Below are positions 46,482-57,652 of a stretch of 64,000 bases of DNA, in pieces. The notes under the pieces were generated by a model, which did no database searches, had not been told where the DNA came from, and saw only the letters and a program-made list of their open reading frames with translations. Source of the DNA: Semisulcospira habei (lineage: Eukaryota; Mollusca; Gastropoda; Semisulcospiridae); NCBI GenBank assembly GCA_036245525.1, contig BTPG01000001.1, positions 180,136,749 to 180,200,748 of the forward strand, written 5' to 3'. How positions within the stretch are numbered: position 1 is the stretch's first letter; the number at the start of each line of letters is the position of its first letter. The translations under genes were made by a program, and so were the position numbers.

Positions 46482-49356
46482 GTGCGGCAAAGTGAAGAAA
46501 CTCACCCACGAGTTGAAGCGCTATCGCTGGGACATTGTAGGACTTGCAGAAGTTCGATGGACAGGCTTCGGAGAAACAACAACAGATGAAGGCCATAAAA
46601 TCTGGTTCAGCGGAAAAGAAACCAAGCACGAACATGGCGTAGCTTTTATCGTAAGGAAAGAGGTGGCTGGAACTGTCATCAGCTGCACCCCCGTGTCAAG
46701 CAGACTAATCTCCATCCGCATCTCCGCCCGACCGCACAACATCACTATCATTCAAGTATACGCTCCAACAGCAGATCATGATGATGAAGAATTAGAAGAA
46801 TTTTAAGAACAGCTGGACAACATCATCAAGAAAACACCTAAGAAAGACATTCTGACTGTCCTCGGTGACTGGAATGCAAAGATCGGCCCTGACGCCTACC
46901 AACAATGGGCAGGAACAGCTGGCAAGTTTGGCCTTGGAGAAACAAACGACAGAGGCCTGCGACTTTTAGAGTTCGCACAGAGTCACCGTCTCACCGTTGC
47001 TAATACCCTCCATCCACACAAGAAGTCGAGAACAGTGACATGGCAATCGCCAGGAGGCCTGGTCCATAACCAGATTGACTTCATCTTGCTGCCTCGACGA
47101 TTCAAATCCAGCGTTAACAAAACGAGGTCCTTTCCTGGCGCTGATATTGGCAGCGACCACAACCTCGTCCTTACTAGCCTCAAGTTGAAGCTGGCATTGA
47201 AACGAGATAGCAAGAGCCCTCGCATCAGATTCGACCTCCAGAAGCTAAAAGACCCGGAAGTAGAAGAGCTCTTCCAAGCCCAGGTGGGAGGCAGATTTGC
47301 AGCTTTGGCTACTTTGGACTGCGACGTAGACACCCTTGCTGGAAATATAAAAGAGGTGTTACTTTCTACAGCAGAAGAAGTGCTGGGGAAGCAGAGGAAG
47401 CGCAAACAGCCCTGGGTCACCGATGACATCCTCGATCTCTGTGATGAGAGGAGAGCCTGGAAGAAAAAGAGAGGCCAAGACCTCACATCAGCAAACAAGT
47501 ACAGACTTGTCAACAAGAAGATCAGGAAGAGGATGAAAGAAGCCAAAGAAGATTGGATTGAAGACCAGTGTTGTAGCGTGGAAGAGGGCATGGCAAACGG
47601 CAACAGCAAGAAGGCTTATGAAACGCTAAGGACCCTCACCAAGACTCAACAGCGAACAGCCACAGTCATCGAAGACAGCAGCGGCCAACTCCTTACGGAA
47701 AACACTGCTGTACTAAACAGATGGACTGAGTACTGCCGAGACTTGTATAACTACAAGGCTGAGCCAGACACCAGCATCCTCCAAAACAACCAGGCTGGGG
47801 CCAGGAAGGCTGAAGACCTGCCAGTGTTAGCTGAAGAGGTGGAAACAGCCGTACGCGGCCTGAAGGGAGGAAAGTCTCCAGGTGTAGACAACGTACCTGC
47901 TGAACTGTTGAAACATGGAGGAGAAGTAACAACGAAGGTCCTCACTACACTCTGTCAAAAGATCTGGGAGCAAAAGAAATGGCCAGTAGAATGGACACAG
48001 TCTCTAGTGATCCCGCTCCCCAAGAAAGGAAACCTGAAACAGTGCCAGAACTACAGAACTATCAGTCTGATAAGTCACCCTAGCAAAGTAATGCTTAGAA
48101 TCATTCTCAACCGCCTCAAAACTTTCGCCGAGGAACTGCTGGCAGAAGAACAGGCTGGCTTCAGAGTTGGAAGAAGCACTGTAGAGCAGATTTTCAACTG
48201 CCGCGTCCTGATCGAGAAACATCTGCAGCATCAGCGCGAACTCTACCACAACTTCATTGATTTCAGGAAAGCATTTGATCGCGTCTGGCACGACGGACTC
48301 TGGCAAGTCATGAGATCGTTCAACATAGAGGAGGGACTGATCCAAATGATAGAAGCGCTTTACAAGAACGCCTGCAGCGCGGTTCTACTTAACAATCAGT
48401 CAGGCGAGTTCTTCAGGACGACGATCGGTGTCCGTCAAGGATGTCTGCTCTCTCCTGTCCTTTTCAACATATTCCTGGAGAAGATCATGCAGGAAACCCT
48501 CCACGACCACCATACTTCAATCTCTATTGGTGGCAGATCCCTGTGCAATCTTCGATTCGCAGACGACATTGACCTCATGGCAGGCAGCAATAGTGAGCTC
48601 CAAAACCTGACAGACAAACTTTCAACTAGCGCAGGGTCTTATGGCATGGAGATCAGTACGGATAAAAGCAAAGTGATGATCAACACCACAAGCGACAGCA
48701 GCAGCAACATTCACATGAACGGCCAGAAGCTAGAAGAGGTCAATAGGTTCAAGTACTTGGGAGCCACCCTGTCCAAAGACGGTAGTTGCATAGCAGAGAT
48801 CCGTATCAGGATAGGTACAGCAACATCCGCAATGGCCAGGCTGGACAGGATATGGCGAAGTAACTCCATCAGCTTCACCATCAAGTACAGGCTTTACAAG
48901 TCCCTCGTAGTGTCTATTCTACTCTACGGCTGTGAGACTTGGACACTGCTTGCAGACTCAGAAAAGAAAATCCAGGCCTTTGAGAACAAGTGCCTGAGGA
49001 AGTTGCTCCGCATCTCGTACCGCGAGCACAAGACCAACGAATATGTACGGAGCATCGTCACTTCCCTGGTGGGCCCACATGAACCCCTTCTGGCAACCGT
49101 GAAACGGCGCAAGCTTGCTTGGTTTGGCCACGTGACCCGACACAACACCTTGTCCAAGATTATCCTCCAGGGCACTCTCGAAGGAAGTCGTCGGCGAGGT
49201 CGTCAGAGAAAGAGTTGGGTCGCAAACATAAAAGAATGGACCGAACTCGAGATGCCAGACTTGCTTGCCACCGCCCAAAATAGAACTCAGTGGAGAGCAC
49301 TGTCTGTTGCTGCTGTCTTTCAGTCCCCCCAACGCCCAGTTCGGGCAAGGGACTGA
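46482..49356 (+). pseudogene. LINE-B endonuclease-reverse transcriptase with a single stop
   Basis: One frame from 46482 to 49356, interrupted only by TAA at 46804-46806. Endonuclease: VGLAEVRWTGFGET, IIQVYAPTADHDDEE, VLGDWNAKIGPD, NQIDFILLPRRFKSS and GSDHNLVLTSLKLK. RT (ORF from Met 47035, 773 codons): GGKSPGVDNVPAELL, NYRTISLISHPSKVMLR, AGFRVGRSTVEQIFN, NFIDFRKAFDRVWHDGL, IGVRQGCLLSPVLFN and the catalytic RFADDIDLM. C-terminus: FKYLGATLSKDGS, LLYGCETWTLLADSEK, GSRRRGRQRKSWVANIKEW. The single lesion and clean frame indicate a young insertion. Confidence 0.95.
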
Positions 49357-49367
49357 TGATGATGATG
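46482..49367 (+). mobile_element. LINE-B (RTE-like), almost intact
   Basis: 2,886 bp with a 9 bp duplication AAGTGATCA (46473-46481, 49368-49376) and a gactgatgatgatgatga tail. Slightly 5'-truncated: the first endonuclease motif is missing. It is the best preserved LINE in the window. Confidence 0.92.
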
Positions 49368-49965
49368 AAGTGATCATCTTCATTTTATTGGCTCGCGTGC
49401 GAAGCAAAAGTGAGTTTATGTTCTGGGCCACTGGTCGTCCGTCCGTCCGCGTCCATGGTAAACGTTAACAGTGGCATTTTCTCGGAGACTACTCAAGCCA
49501 CATTATTCAAGCTTGGCCCAAGGATACATACATACCAATTTGAGTGACCTCTCTCAAAGAGTCACGCGGGGTTGACAGATGTGTGAAAACTGCTTACATT
49601 TTCAGAAAACATGGATTTTGCTGCTGCGAAAGCCAGCCCTCGTCACCAAGGTCATACACGGTATTACTCTTTATATTCTTGTGCAAGGCCCCTTAAACCA
49701 AAATTGGGCTGCTTTTGTACTAATGCAGCTTTCTTTTTTTTTCCTTTCCTTTTCCAGTTGGCAAATGGAGCCTGGGGTGGGCCTGAGACTGAGAGTGCAA
49801 GCACATCGCAATACAAGGACAGTGATGACGAGGAGTTTGTTCCTGGCTCGAGCTCACAGGATTCGGACGGTGTGTCGCCATCAATCTCTGGGGTCTCTGA
49901 CACAGACAGTATTGTATTGAATATGTTAGATTTCAAAGTGGCTGGTTCAGGGTGGGCAGGTGTAA

Positions 49966-50945
49966 GTGATTTTCAAAATTCTTCTAAGGCAACTGTTCAT
50001 GAAGGTCTGTACTCTATTGACTGTGGTTTTTGTCAATCTCCAAGTTTCTGCTCCATATAAGAGAACTTACATTGGAGTTGAAAATCCGGACTTTGGTATG
50101 TTGTGACAGCTCTCTGGAGCTCCACACTTTTTTCAACTGGAGAAAGGCTGCTCTGGCTTTACCAATTCGTGCTCTGACATCTGCATCAGTGCCGCCTTTT
50201 TTTTTGTCTATGATGCTCCCGAGATAGGTGAAGGACTCCACCTCCTCCAACGGGGTGCCAGCAAGCAAGACTGGTTCTTCCCTGGTTGCGTTCAGCCTCA
50301 TTGTCTTTGTTTTCTGTTTGTGGATGGTGAGGCCCACTTGGGAGGAGATGTCAGCAAGCCTCGTGGTCTTGTCCTGCATTTGCTGATGAGTGTGGGACAG
50401 TAATGCCAAGTCGTCTGCAAAATCGAGGTCGTCAAGCTGTGTCCACGCATCATAGACAAAAAAGGCAGCACGAATTGGTAAAGCCAGAGCAGCCTTTCTC
50501 CAGTTGAAAAAAGTGTGGAGCTCCAGAGAGCTGTCACAACATACCAAAGTCCGGATTTTCAACTCCAATGTAAATATGAACCCTACAGTGTCTTTGCAGG
50601 TTTAGTTCAGCGCCTCTCTAACTGCCTTCCACTGCTGCTCTGTGGTGACCGCCTCCTCTTCATTTACTAGCTCCTGTAGCGCTTGAAACCGGTTGGACAG
50701 CACCAGTTTAAACTCTTCTCTAACTCCAGTTTCTCTCAGGAGGCCTACATTATAGCGCTGTCTTCTTGTTGTCTCTGTGCGGCTTTTTTTTAGCTTGAGC
50801 TTCATTCTTAAGGTAAGCAGATGGTGGTCTGAGGCGACATCTGCTCCCCTCCTCACTCGAACATATTGAAGGGATCTTCTAAATTTCTTGCTAATGCAGA
50901 TATGGTCTATTTGGTTCTATGTTGTATGGTCAGGTGAGACCCATT
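49966..50945 (-). mobile_element. LINE-A copy 4, rearranged with local inverted duplication
   Basis: 49970-50447 is LINE-A RT C-terminal region on the minus strand. 50448-50574 is a plus-strand repeat of part of the same region. 50575-50945 is LINE-A linker/endonuclease on the minus strand. The inverted piece shares private variants with the first (ctggagctcc, cataccaaag, accaattcgtg), so it was copied locally. No target duplication seen. Confidence 0.88.
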
Positions 50946-50946
50946 C

Positions 50947-51038
50947 TCCTTTAGTGTGCCAGCACCCGCTAGCTGAGTTTCATGAGGGGCGGCTATGTCT
51001 ACACTGAGTCTCTTGAGCTCGTCGTTGACGACAGCGGT
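50947..51038 (-). mobile_element. LINE-F endonuclease fragment, downstream half
   Basis: The minus strand encodes DTAVVNDELKRLSVDIAAPH followed by ETQLAGAGTLKEN, the second block of an RTE-like endonuclease. The first block of the same kind of protein is at 53405-53238, so one LINE-F copy seems to have been split by a 2.2 kb insert. Confidence 0.7.
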
Positions 51039-51524
51039 GTCACAGAGTGCATGGTCAGGGTTAAATTACTGATTAGGGTTAACATGTGGGGTCAAAGCCC
51101 AGGCGCGTGATAAATGGGCACGCTAAAAGGGAATCCCGGCGTACGTCGGTAGAATAATGTGTGAGCCAGGTTAAATAGACATCGGTATATGTCAAGGTGT
51201 CCAAAAGGCCGGAAGAAGTCAGGAGTATCTTGTGTGAGAAATATGTCAAATAGACATTAATATATGTTCAGGTGCCCAGGCACGTGTATGGATGGTCACG
51301 TTGTAGGAATGACGTAGAACACTCGTATCAATCAATCAATAACTTGAAGAGGGATCGGGACTTCCAGCTTTCGCTGATTTCGTCCAGGGGGGGTGGGCCA
51401 GGGGGTTTGGGGGGAGGTTGTCTCGCTGACTGTCTGCCGCTCCGTCGCTCAGCTGGCTGGTGTTATTGCCGGGGCCGGGTGGTTGGTGGTGCAGGAGGCA
51501 GGTGGCAGGCCGGGGGACCGTCAC

Positions 51525-52728
51525 CTATCGCCAGGCTGGTGGATGGTGGTGTGCCAACCACTCCAGAAGATGGTGTAGGTGTGGTGGCGGTGGTGGTGGT
51601 GGGGGGGGGGGGCCGGGGGAACCGTGGCCGGTTGAAGATGGGTCTGGGGAGGTAGGGTGGTGGTGGTGGCGGCCAGTCAATTCTTGGTCGAGGCGTGGCG
51701 CGCTGGTGTGTTTGGGTGGTAGGCGGAGGTGTGGTGGCGGCGTAGGGAGCAGTGCCGGGCGTCGCTGTCGTTGTCGGAACCACTTTGGAGGCCGGTTGCG
51801 CCGTCGCCGGTGTGGTTCCGTGCTGGTTGTTTGTGGCGTTGGCTCGGTGGAGGTGCCTTTATCCTCTTGCTGGGTGACAAGAGTTTGCTCGGTGGTGGTG
51901 CCTTTATCCTCTTGCTGGGTGACAGGGGTTGGCTCGGTGATGGTGCCTTTATCCTCTTGCTGGATGACAGGGGTTGCAGGCTGCAACTCAGGTGCCACCT
52001 GACACTCTGCTTCCACATATGTGGGTATCGCCTGACACTCTGCTTCCACGTAGGTGGTGTTGATGGTCTGGGCGGTCGAGTCGCAAAGTGTCAGAGTGGT
52101 GAGGTCGGCGATGGCCCCGGTGTGGATCAACCACCGGGCGGCGATAAGTGCCCGGTGGTAGTTGTCCCCCTCAGCCGATTTTATCGCAGGCACCGCGTCC
52201 TGGAGCAGGAGTACGAGGTCGGTGAACTCCATGCTCCGGAGCCGGGTCCCCTCCTCCACAGACGATGCCGCCCGTTCCCGGGTAATGTGTTCCGGGAAGG
52301 TGAGCGGTGGCGGGGAGGAGGGTGGAAAATCCGGCTCCGAGGCCGACTCCAACGATTCCTCAGACCCCGCGCCCCACGGGGGCGGTGCCTGGGGGGGATC
52401 CTGGGCTATCTTGTCTTCCTCGTCTTCTTGAACCCATGGCATGCTTGCCTCGGATTCGATGAGGTGTCTGGCCCCTTCGAGGTCTCTTTGTTGGTACATC
52501 TTGATGATGGCTTCATTTTGCGCTGTGACATACGCCGGTGGTGGAGGGGTCCATTTTCTCGGTGTTTGCCGTGGGCTTGTGGTGTTCACGTGGGTGGTGT
52601 GGGGGCCCACATCTCCCACGTGTCTTGTGCAGGCGGCTGTGGCCGAATCGGAGGGGAGAGAGGGGGCCTATGGCTCCTCGTCTCCCTCCTGGCCGGCGAA
52701 CACTCTGTATGTTGGTCGCCATGGTGGT
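51525..52728 (-). CDS. Proline-rich protein of an unknown mobile element, frame broken near its start
   Basis: The ATG at 52728-52726 opens MATNIQSVRRPGGRRGAIGP. That frame stops near 52513. The overlapping frame is open from about 52672 to 51525 (ATG-less start, about 380 codons), suggesting one gene with a small indel near 52640. The second frame has a helical segment (YVTAQNEAIIKMYQQRDLEG), acidic/Pro stretches, a helix with LVLLLQDAVPAIKSAEGDNY, two copies of a TYVEAECQ unit, three copies of a 16-residue unit with TQQEDKGT, a basic block (EPHRRRRNRPPKWFRQRQRR) and poly-Pro/His at the end. The basic block could bind nucleic acid, which would fit a Gag or ORF1-type protein, but no homology is recognised. 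Confidence 0.5.
51838..51985. repeat. 48 bp coding minisatellite, three units
   Basis: Three units of gtgcctttatcctcttgctg plus ggtgacaggggttggctcgg, with small differences, encode the TQQEDKGT repeats on the minus strand. A two-unit 33 bp repeat (gacactctgcttccac) follows at about 51999-52052. Confidence 0.9.
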
Positions 52729-53237
52729 CACTTTCTAAAAATAGTACACTACGTAAGGAATCTAGACGGTGATTGGCTATCACGGCCATGGCCGTGGCTA
52801 TTAAGATAGTATTTAACCCATGAGGTTGATGCTAAGAGAGAGAGGGAAAAGAGAGAAATAGAGTACAAGATTTGTGATGTTAGGACTGTTCTCCCTCCCG
52901 GCACCAGCTTTGGTGCTAGGATGGGCCGTGTGACCACCATGGGTCGTCATATACACGTCAGAGGTGAGCAAACCCTTTACTATTGATCAATGTAACATTA
53001 TATATACGTAGTAAATACAAAACAACCTTTGATATGTCTGTTATGCCGCTTGCGTGCGAGAGTGGTATGATTGATGTCATGTTTCTCGTGTGTACTTGCT
53101 CAGTGATTGTTTCTGTCCTCGACCGGTGTACCTCTTTGCAGCCAAGCGAGTCAAACTCCCCTTATATCGGTTTATATCTGTTCATGAGTCACAGGCATAG
53201 AAAGTTAGGATTAAACGATCCCCAACGAACGGTCGGG

Positions 53238-53405
53238 TGATAGCGGTTTTCCTGGCATCGCTGATGTCGAAAGGTTTTCGGAAAGTCCAGTCAACATTGT
53301 CCGGACATTCCAACTTCCCAGTTTTAGAGCTGTCCTCATTCTTCCCATTTTTAGAGTTGGTCTCTTTCTTTCTCTACTGCTGTTGCCTGGTGCAGAGGTT
53401 GCCAT
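53238..53405 (-). mobile_element. LINE-F endonuclease fragment, N-terminal half
   Basis: The minus-strand ORF reads MGRMRTALKLGSWNVRTML then TGLSENLSTS, the conserved start of RTE-like endonucleases (the SWNVRTM block). The frame breaks near 53270, and the LINE-like part ends at the insert boundary. Confidence 0.8.
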
Positions 53406-54119
53406 CTGCTGTTCGGATGGTTCCTAATCGCCATGCACCCAATGAAGAAAGCAGACTGTGGCGGGACAGCATCTTACTGTACAGTATATTATATTGAGCA
53501 ACATTTTGCTTGATAACAGGAAGAGGTGATTACGAGACCCGAATCAAAATGTCCGAGTCGTAAGACGAGGACATTTTTATTCGAGTCAAGTAATCACAAC
53601 TGTTTATCGGCACTATATCAAACAAAACTGTTGCTCATTATAATTTATGTACCCAGTCCAAAACAAAATTATGCCTCGCGTCATTCATTTTGCGGCTGAT
53701 TGCGGTGTTCAGACGAAACACATGAATGGCAGACGTCTGCATAGTCGCTGTCGACTGAGGCGGCGCGTAGATTTCGTCTGACTATGAAGAACTGAGTAAA
53801 TTCAACATATGCATAATTGCGGAAAATGCAAGAAGGTTGTTTATTTAGTTTTTTTCACACGTTTCCTGGCGTCTTTTCTCGGCCGTTCGTGTGTGTATAG
53901 GATATAAATTTCGAGCGTTCATACACACTAAGAAGTATTTCATTACTACTACACATAAGGAGTTTGTTAATGTTGCAGTGTGGGCCATAAAGATCGAGTC
54001 TTCTTGGCGCGCAAGAGATTTTGGGAAGGAAAGTATGTCAAGCAAATTCGTGAATATTAATTTGCTTGTTATAAAGTATATCAAAACATGTGTCAAAGAA
54101 GGGAAAACTTTATGGAGTG

Positions 54120-54120
<1 letters not shown>
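53406..54120. other. Spacer, no supported gene
   Basis: AT-rich with no domain-bearing ORF. The stretch at 53520-53620 contains an imperfect inverted pair (gattacgagacccgaatc-like and gattcgagtcaagtaatc-like). Confidence 0.4.
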
Positions 54121-54161
<41 letters not shown>

Positions 54162-54369
54162 AATATATATATATACACATAAATGCTTGTTTCTGGGACA
54201 CATGCCCACAACAGCTTTTTGGGAACATGCCTTTCCACTTCATGCAGAAATCTGGTATTTTGCAATTTCATCAAAAAACACGATTTAATGCCAAATATGA
54301 CTTGAAATGTGAGAAAATCAATACAAGGTTCCCAAATGCAACGTTCCCAAATGCAACGTTCCCGAAAAA

Positions 54370-54460
<91 letters not shown>
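54121..54460. repeat. (TA)n microsatellites
   Basis: TA arrays at 54122-54157, 54165-54174 and 54373-54459. Between them is a duplicated block, aaatgcaacgttcc (54336, 54350). The ORFs across them are artefacts. Confidence 0.93.
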
Positions 54461-54463
<3 letters not shown>

Positions 54464-55671
54464 GTTGTGTACATGTTTCTGGGATCCTGGCTATGTTTAG
54501 TAGGTTTGGCCATTGCCCCTGATTTGCAACTTAAAATGTCAGCAACAATATCTATTAATCTCTCTCTTTTTTTCAACTCCATCCTCTGAGCTCTGCAGAA
54601 ATTCAAATAAAACTTGTAAATTGGTAGTGTTATTACAACAAAGAAAAAATGACAAAAAAGCAAGTCTGTTAATCATTAATTTGCTTGCACCTTATTGGCA
54701 GTGTTGTAATTTATTTGTTATTCATCTTCTGCATTGTGAAGTGTGGAATGTATGGATGCTTACATTTGCAATACAGTTAGCACTTGTAGTTATTGTTTTA
54801 GAATAATAACATGTACTATGTACATTAAATTTTATTGTTTTTAAGCATGCACTCAAAACTAGCTGTGCTGTTTGTGTGATGAGTTTGAGTGTATAAAGAA
54901 TATGGAAAACAAACTTTGTTTACTCTTGAAATTCCTTTATTGCACAATAATCCAACCTTTGTTTACTTGCAAGCATCAATTATTATGCAATAACATCACC
55001 ATCATTAAGTAACCCATTATTTGTTAAACTCTCCTCATAAATCAAATACAAGGTGGCAGAACACAAAACAAAAACATGGAACCATAAGGAAACACAGTGC
55101 CGAAGTACTAGGGCTGCTGGAGGTCAAACTAGGCTGTAGGACTGAATATAAAAAACGTTAATACAAATAATAATAATAATAATAAGCGCATTAAATAGGC
55201 GCTTTATCCCAATTGAAAATCGGCTCAAAGCGTCGCCGCGAACTGAACCCAACAAGCACGCTCACATGAATCACGCGCATTCACTCACACACTGTACATA
55301 AACACAGAACATTCACTTGGTGCTAAGGGCAAGCTCAAGCGAGCTACTGTAGGTTTTGGAAATTCAAAATCGTTTGTATATATTTCTAACTCTTCTAAAA
55401 TGGTAATGTAGGCATGTCAATTTTCCAAGAATGTGTGATGTTTCATATTCATCTTATAAACACTTTTTTTTTCTGGTATTTGAAATGTTGTGTTATAATA
55501 GAAGATGATTCTAACCAGTGTTATGTCAGTAAATAGCCTTATGCATGGCTGGGGCGGAAATTGCCCAGGCAACTTTAGCTTTAGAAGGACAAACCATTTG
55601 CTCCAGGCACCTCACACACAACCACATGTCCATATTAAAACTTGTCTCCTAGTCCTAAAGGACTGAAAACC

Positions 55672-55703
<32 letters not shown>

Positions 55704-56821
55704 ACAATTGTGCTTTATAGCTTTTTTTGGTAAAATCTCTATTCCAGTATAACATGTTTGACATATGCTGAAAAAAAAAATCTATCCATCTGGAAAACAG
55801 ATTCAACTCGCAATAAATCGGAAACACACCGCAAGTTCGAGCAAAATTGCAGCACCTGATGAATACTGGTAGCAGTTAGGAAAAAATGGACAGCAAGGTA
55901 TGGATCGAAAGGGTTGGTATATATTGTGTCTTGACCTCTGGGCATTGTTGAAACTGGGAGGAGAGTTATTTGATCAAATGTTTGTGTTCAATAGGGGGAT
56001 CAGCTGATGTAACATTGGATCTCATCTAGCTTTCTCCTACTCCTTGCGTTACTAAATGTATATTATTCTCTTTTCTTGGTTGCTTAGTAACTAATTTGAT
56101 AGGTGTTAAGGATTATGAGTGATTATTAGCTAATCAAGATTGTCATATTGTATTCAGTAAAACAAAACAGTTTTTTTTTCATTGTAAAATTGGTCATGTG
56201 CTCATTTGGTTGATCATTAATCCTGTTAAATATTTGTGTTCATGTGCATCATGTTTTGTTTTTGTTTTACCACACATAGTGTCTATTTGCACATAAGTAA
56301 GATACCCCAGTGGGACCTCAGTAGGGTGAGTAAATAATTTGGGTGTACAGGATTATGAGTGATTTGATTATTGATTAATCAAGATTTTAATATTGGACAG
56401 GATAATGAGCGATTTGATTATTACTTAATCAAGAGGGTCATATTGGATTCAGTTAATAAAACAGTTTCTTTTATGTGCTTGTTTGGCTGATCATTAATCA
56501 TGTTTCAATGAGCATCATGACCTTTGTTCTTGTTTTGTTGTCTAAGTTTCAGTAAAAGAAAAGTATAGCCAGGCCTTTTTATTTCAGTAAATAGGTTTCT
56601 TTACTAAACATTTAGTAAAGAGGCTTATTCCCTGATCAAAGAGTAAGTAAACTTATTTAGTAAATTGCATTGGTAAATAGATATCATGACCCAGAAACTA
56701 AGAGAAGACAAGAACAATGGTCAAATGCCCTGAGCCGCAGTCCTTTGTTAGATATGCAAATTCAGTATAAAAGGACTACCCAGCCAGCACACCAATATAG
56801 GTCCAATATTGGCCCAATATT
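54461..56821. other. AT-rich spacer with minor repeats, no supported gene
   Basis: Includes a (TAA)n run at 55164-55186, a poly-A run at 55670-55700, and a ~60-75 bp motif (ggattatgagtgattt, taatcaagattgtcatattg) repeated three times at 56110-56185, 56349-56400 and 56400-56470. A run of taaatag/ttagtaa motifs lies at 56570-56680. Confidence 0.5.
55168..55275 (-). mobile_element. SINE fragment, 5'-truncated
   Basis: On the minus strand: tgggttcagttcgcggcg, cgctttgagccgattt, aaagcgcctatttaatgcgc and a (TTA)n tail. The same order as the 3' part of the SINE at 28390-28476 (tgggtttcaggcgcggcgct, ttgagtcgatttcccc, aaagcgcctatataat). Confidence 0.8.
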
Positions 56822-57652
56822 CCTCGCGCTGGGACCATATGGCGTTGAGGCGCATCCCCTGGGTGGTGGAGAGGGGTGCACCGAATGAAATAAGGTGCCG
56901 TGAACCAACATGGTCCAAGGGAAGGTGACCCCGACAGAAAACCCCTGGTCCTCCTAGTAAGGGGGTTGGGCGTGGGGGTAGCTTCCCCACCCTGCAAAAA
57001 AGGAAATAGCTACAAAAACGCCGACGAAAAGACAAACAGTAATTCCTTTCCTGGAGGAGGAAGGTTCTTCTACCAGAAGACTTATGACGTCCTGTGGTGA
57101 AAGCCGGAAGTCTTCGGAAGCCACAGGACCGAGCCGCCTCTCTCTATCCAGGGACACAACCACGGGCACATGGAACGTCAAGAACATGTACCAGAGCGGC
57201 AAGGCCACCCAGATAGCAGCGGAAATGCAAAAGTACAACCTTTCCCTGCTAGGTATCAGTGAAGCCAGATGGACGCAGTCTGGCCAGAAAAGGCTGTTAA
57301 GTGGGGAGATGATTCTGTATTCAGGTCATGAAGAGGAGAATGCCCCCCATACAGAAGGAGTAGCATTCATGCTGTCACCAGTGGCACAGAGAGCGCTGAT
57401 GGGCTGGGAACCTCTTGGGCCAAGAATTATCACAGCAGCCTTTAGAACCAAGAAAAAGCTCAAGCTGAACGTCATCCAGTGTTATGCGCCCACTAATGAC
57501 AGTGACGAGGAAGAGAAACAAGAGTTCTACGACCGACTCCAGAGTGCCGTGGACAAATGTGCGGAGCGAGACATCACCAACATCATGGGCGATTTTAATG
57601 CCAAAATAGGGGAGGACAACACCGGATACAAAGAGGTGATGGGGAGACATTA
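56822..57652 (+). mobile_element. LINE-A copy 5, first part (5'-complete)
   Basis: Starts cctcgcgctggg, like copy 1, without the 540 bp segment. The endonuclease opens at 57084 (TWNVKNMYQSGKATQ, ISEARWTQSGQKR, QCYAPTND, MGDFNAKIGED) without a break until the I-like LINE enters at about 57652. The coding frame is intact to that point. Confidence 0.92.

Larger units (their letters stand above)
46364..49965 (+). pseudogene. Tyrosine-recombinase element, copy C, truncated and split by LINE-B
   Basis: 46364-46472 is the end of exon 1 (RRVHRRQRNAPNYKL) with the gtaagtgat donor. LINE-B lies in the intron. The intron resumes at 49377, and exon 2 (from about 49759) reads LANGAWGGPETESASTSQYK to the SGWAGVS block at 49965. 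There it joins a LINE-A fragment. The frame is open where copy A has TGA (copy C has tca), showing the stop in copy A is a later mutation. The recombinase part is missing. Confidence 0.85.
51039..53237 (-). mobile_element. GC-rich insert with proline-rich ORF inside LINE-F
   Basis: About 2.2 kb of GC-rich DNA flanked by an imperfect 10 bp repeat (accgctgtcg at 51038-51029 and accgctatca at 53247-53238, minus strand). Base composition is unlike the surroundings. No terminal inverted or long direct repeats recognised. A fragment of the same element lies at 590-985, so it is repetitive. The 5' side (52740-53000) has ttaaatactatcttaatag and a palindrome cacggccatggccgtg upstream of the first ATG, as a promoter might. 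Class unknown. Confidence 0.6.

Noticed and set aside
47035..49356. A host gene for a large protein
   Set aside because: RT motifs, target duplication and (GAT)n tail show it is a LINE.
55845..55900. Hammerhead-like core ctgatga ... gaaa
   Set aside because: Stem II would start with an A-G mismatch and need a bulge, and no cleavage-site stem III is evident.
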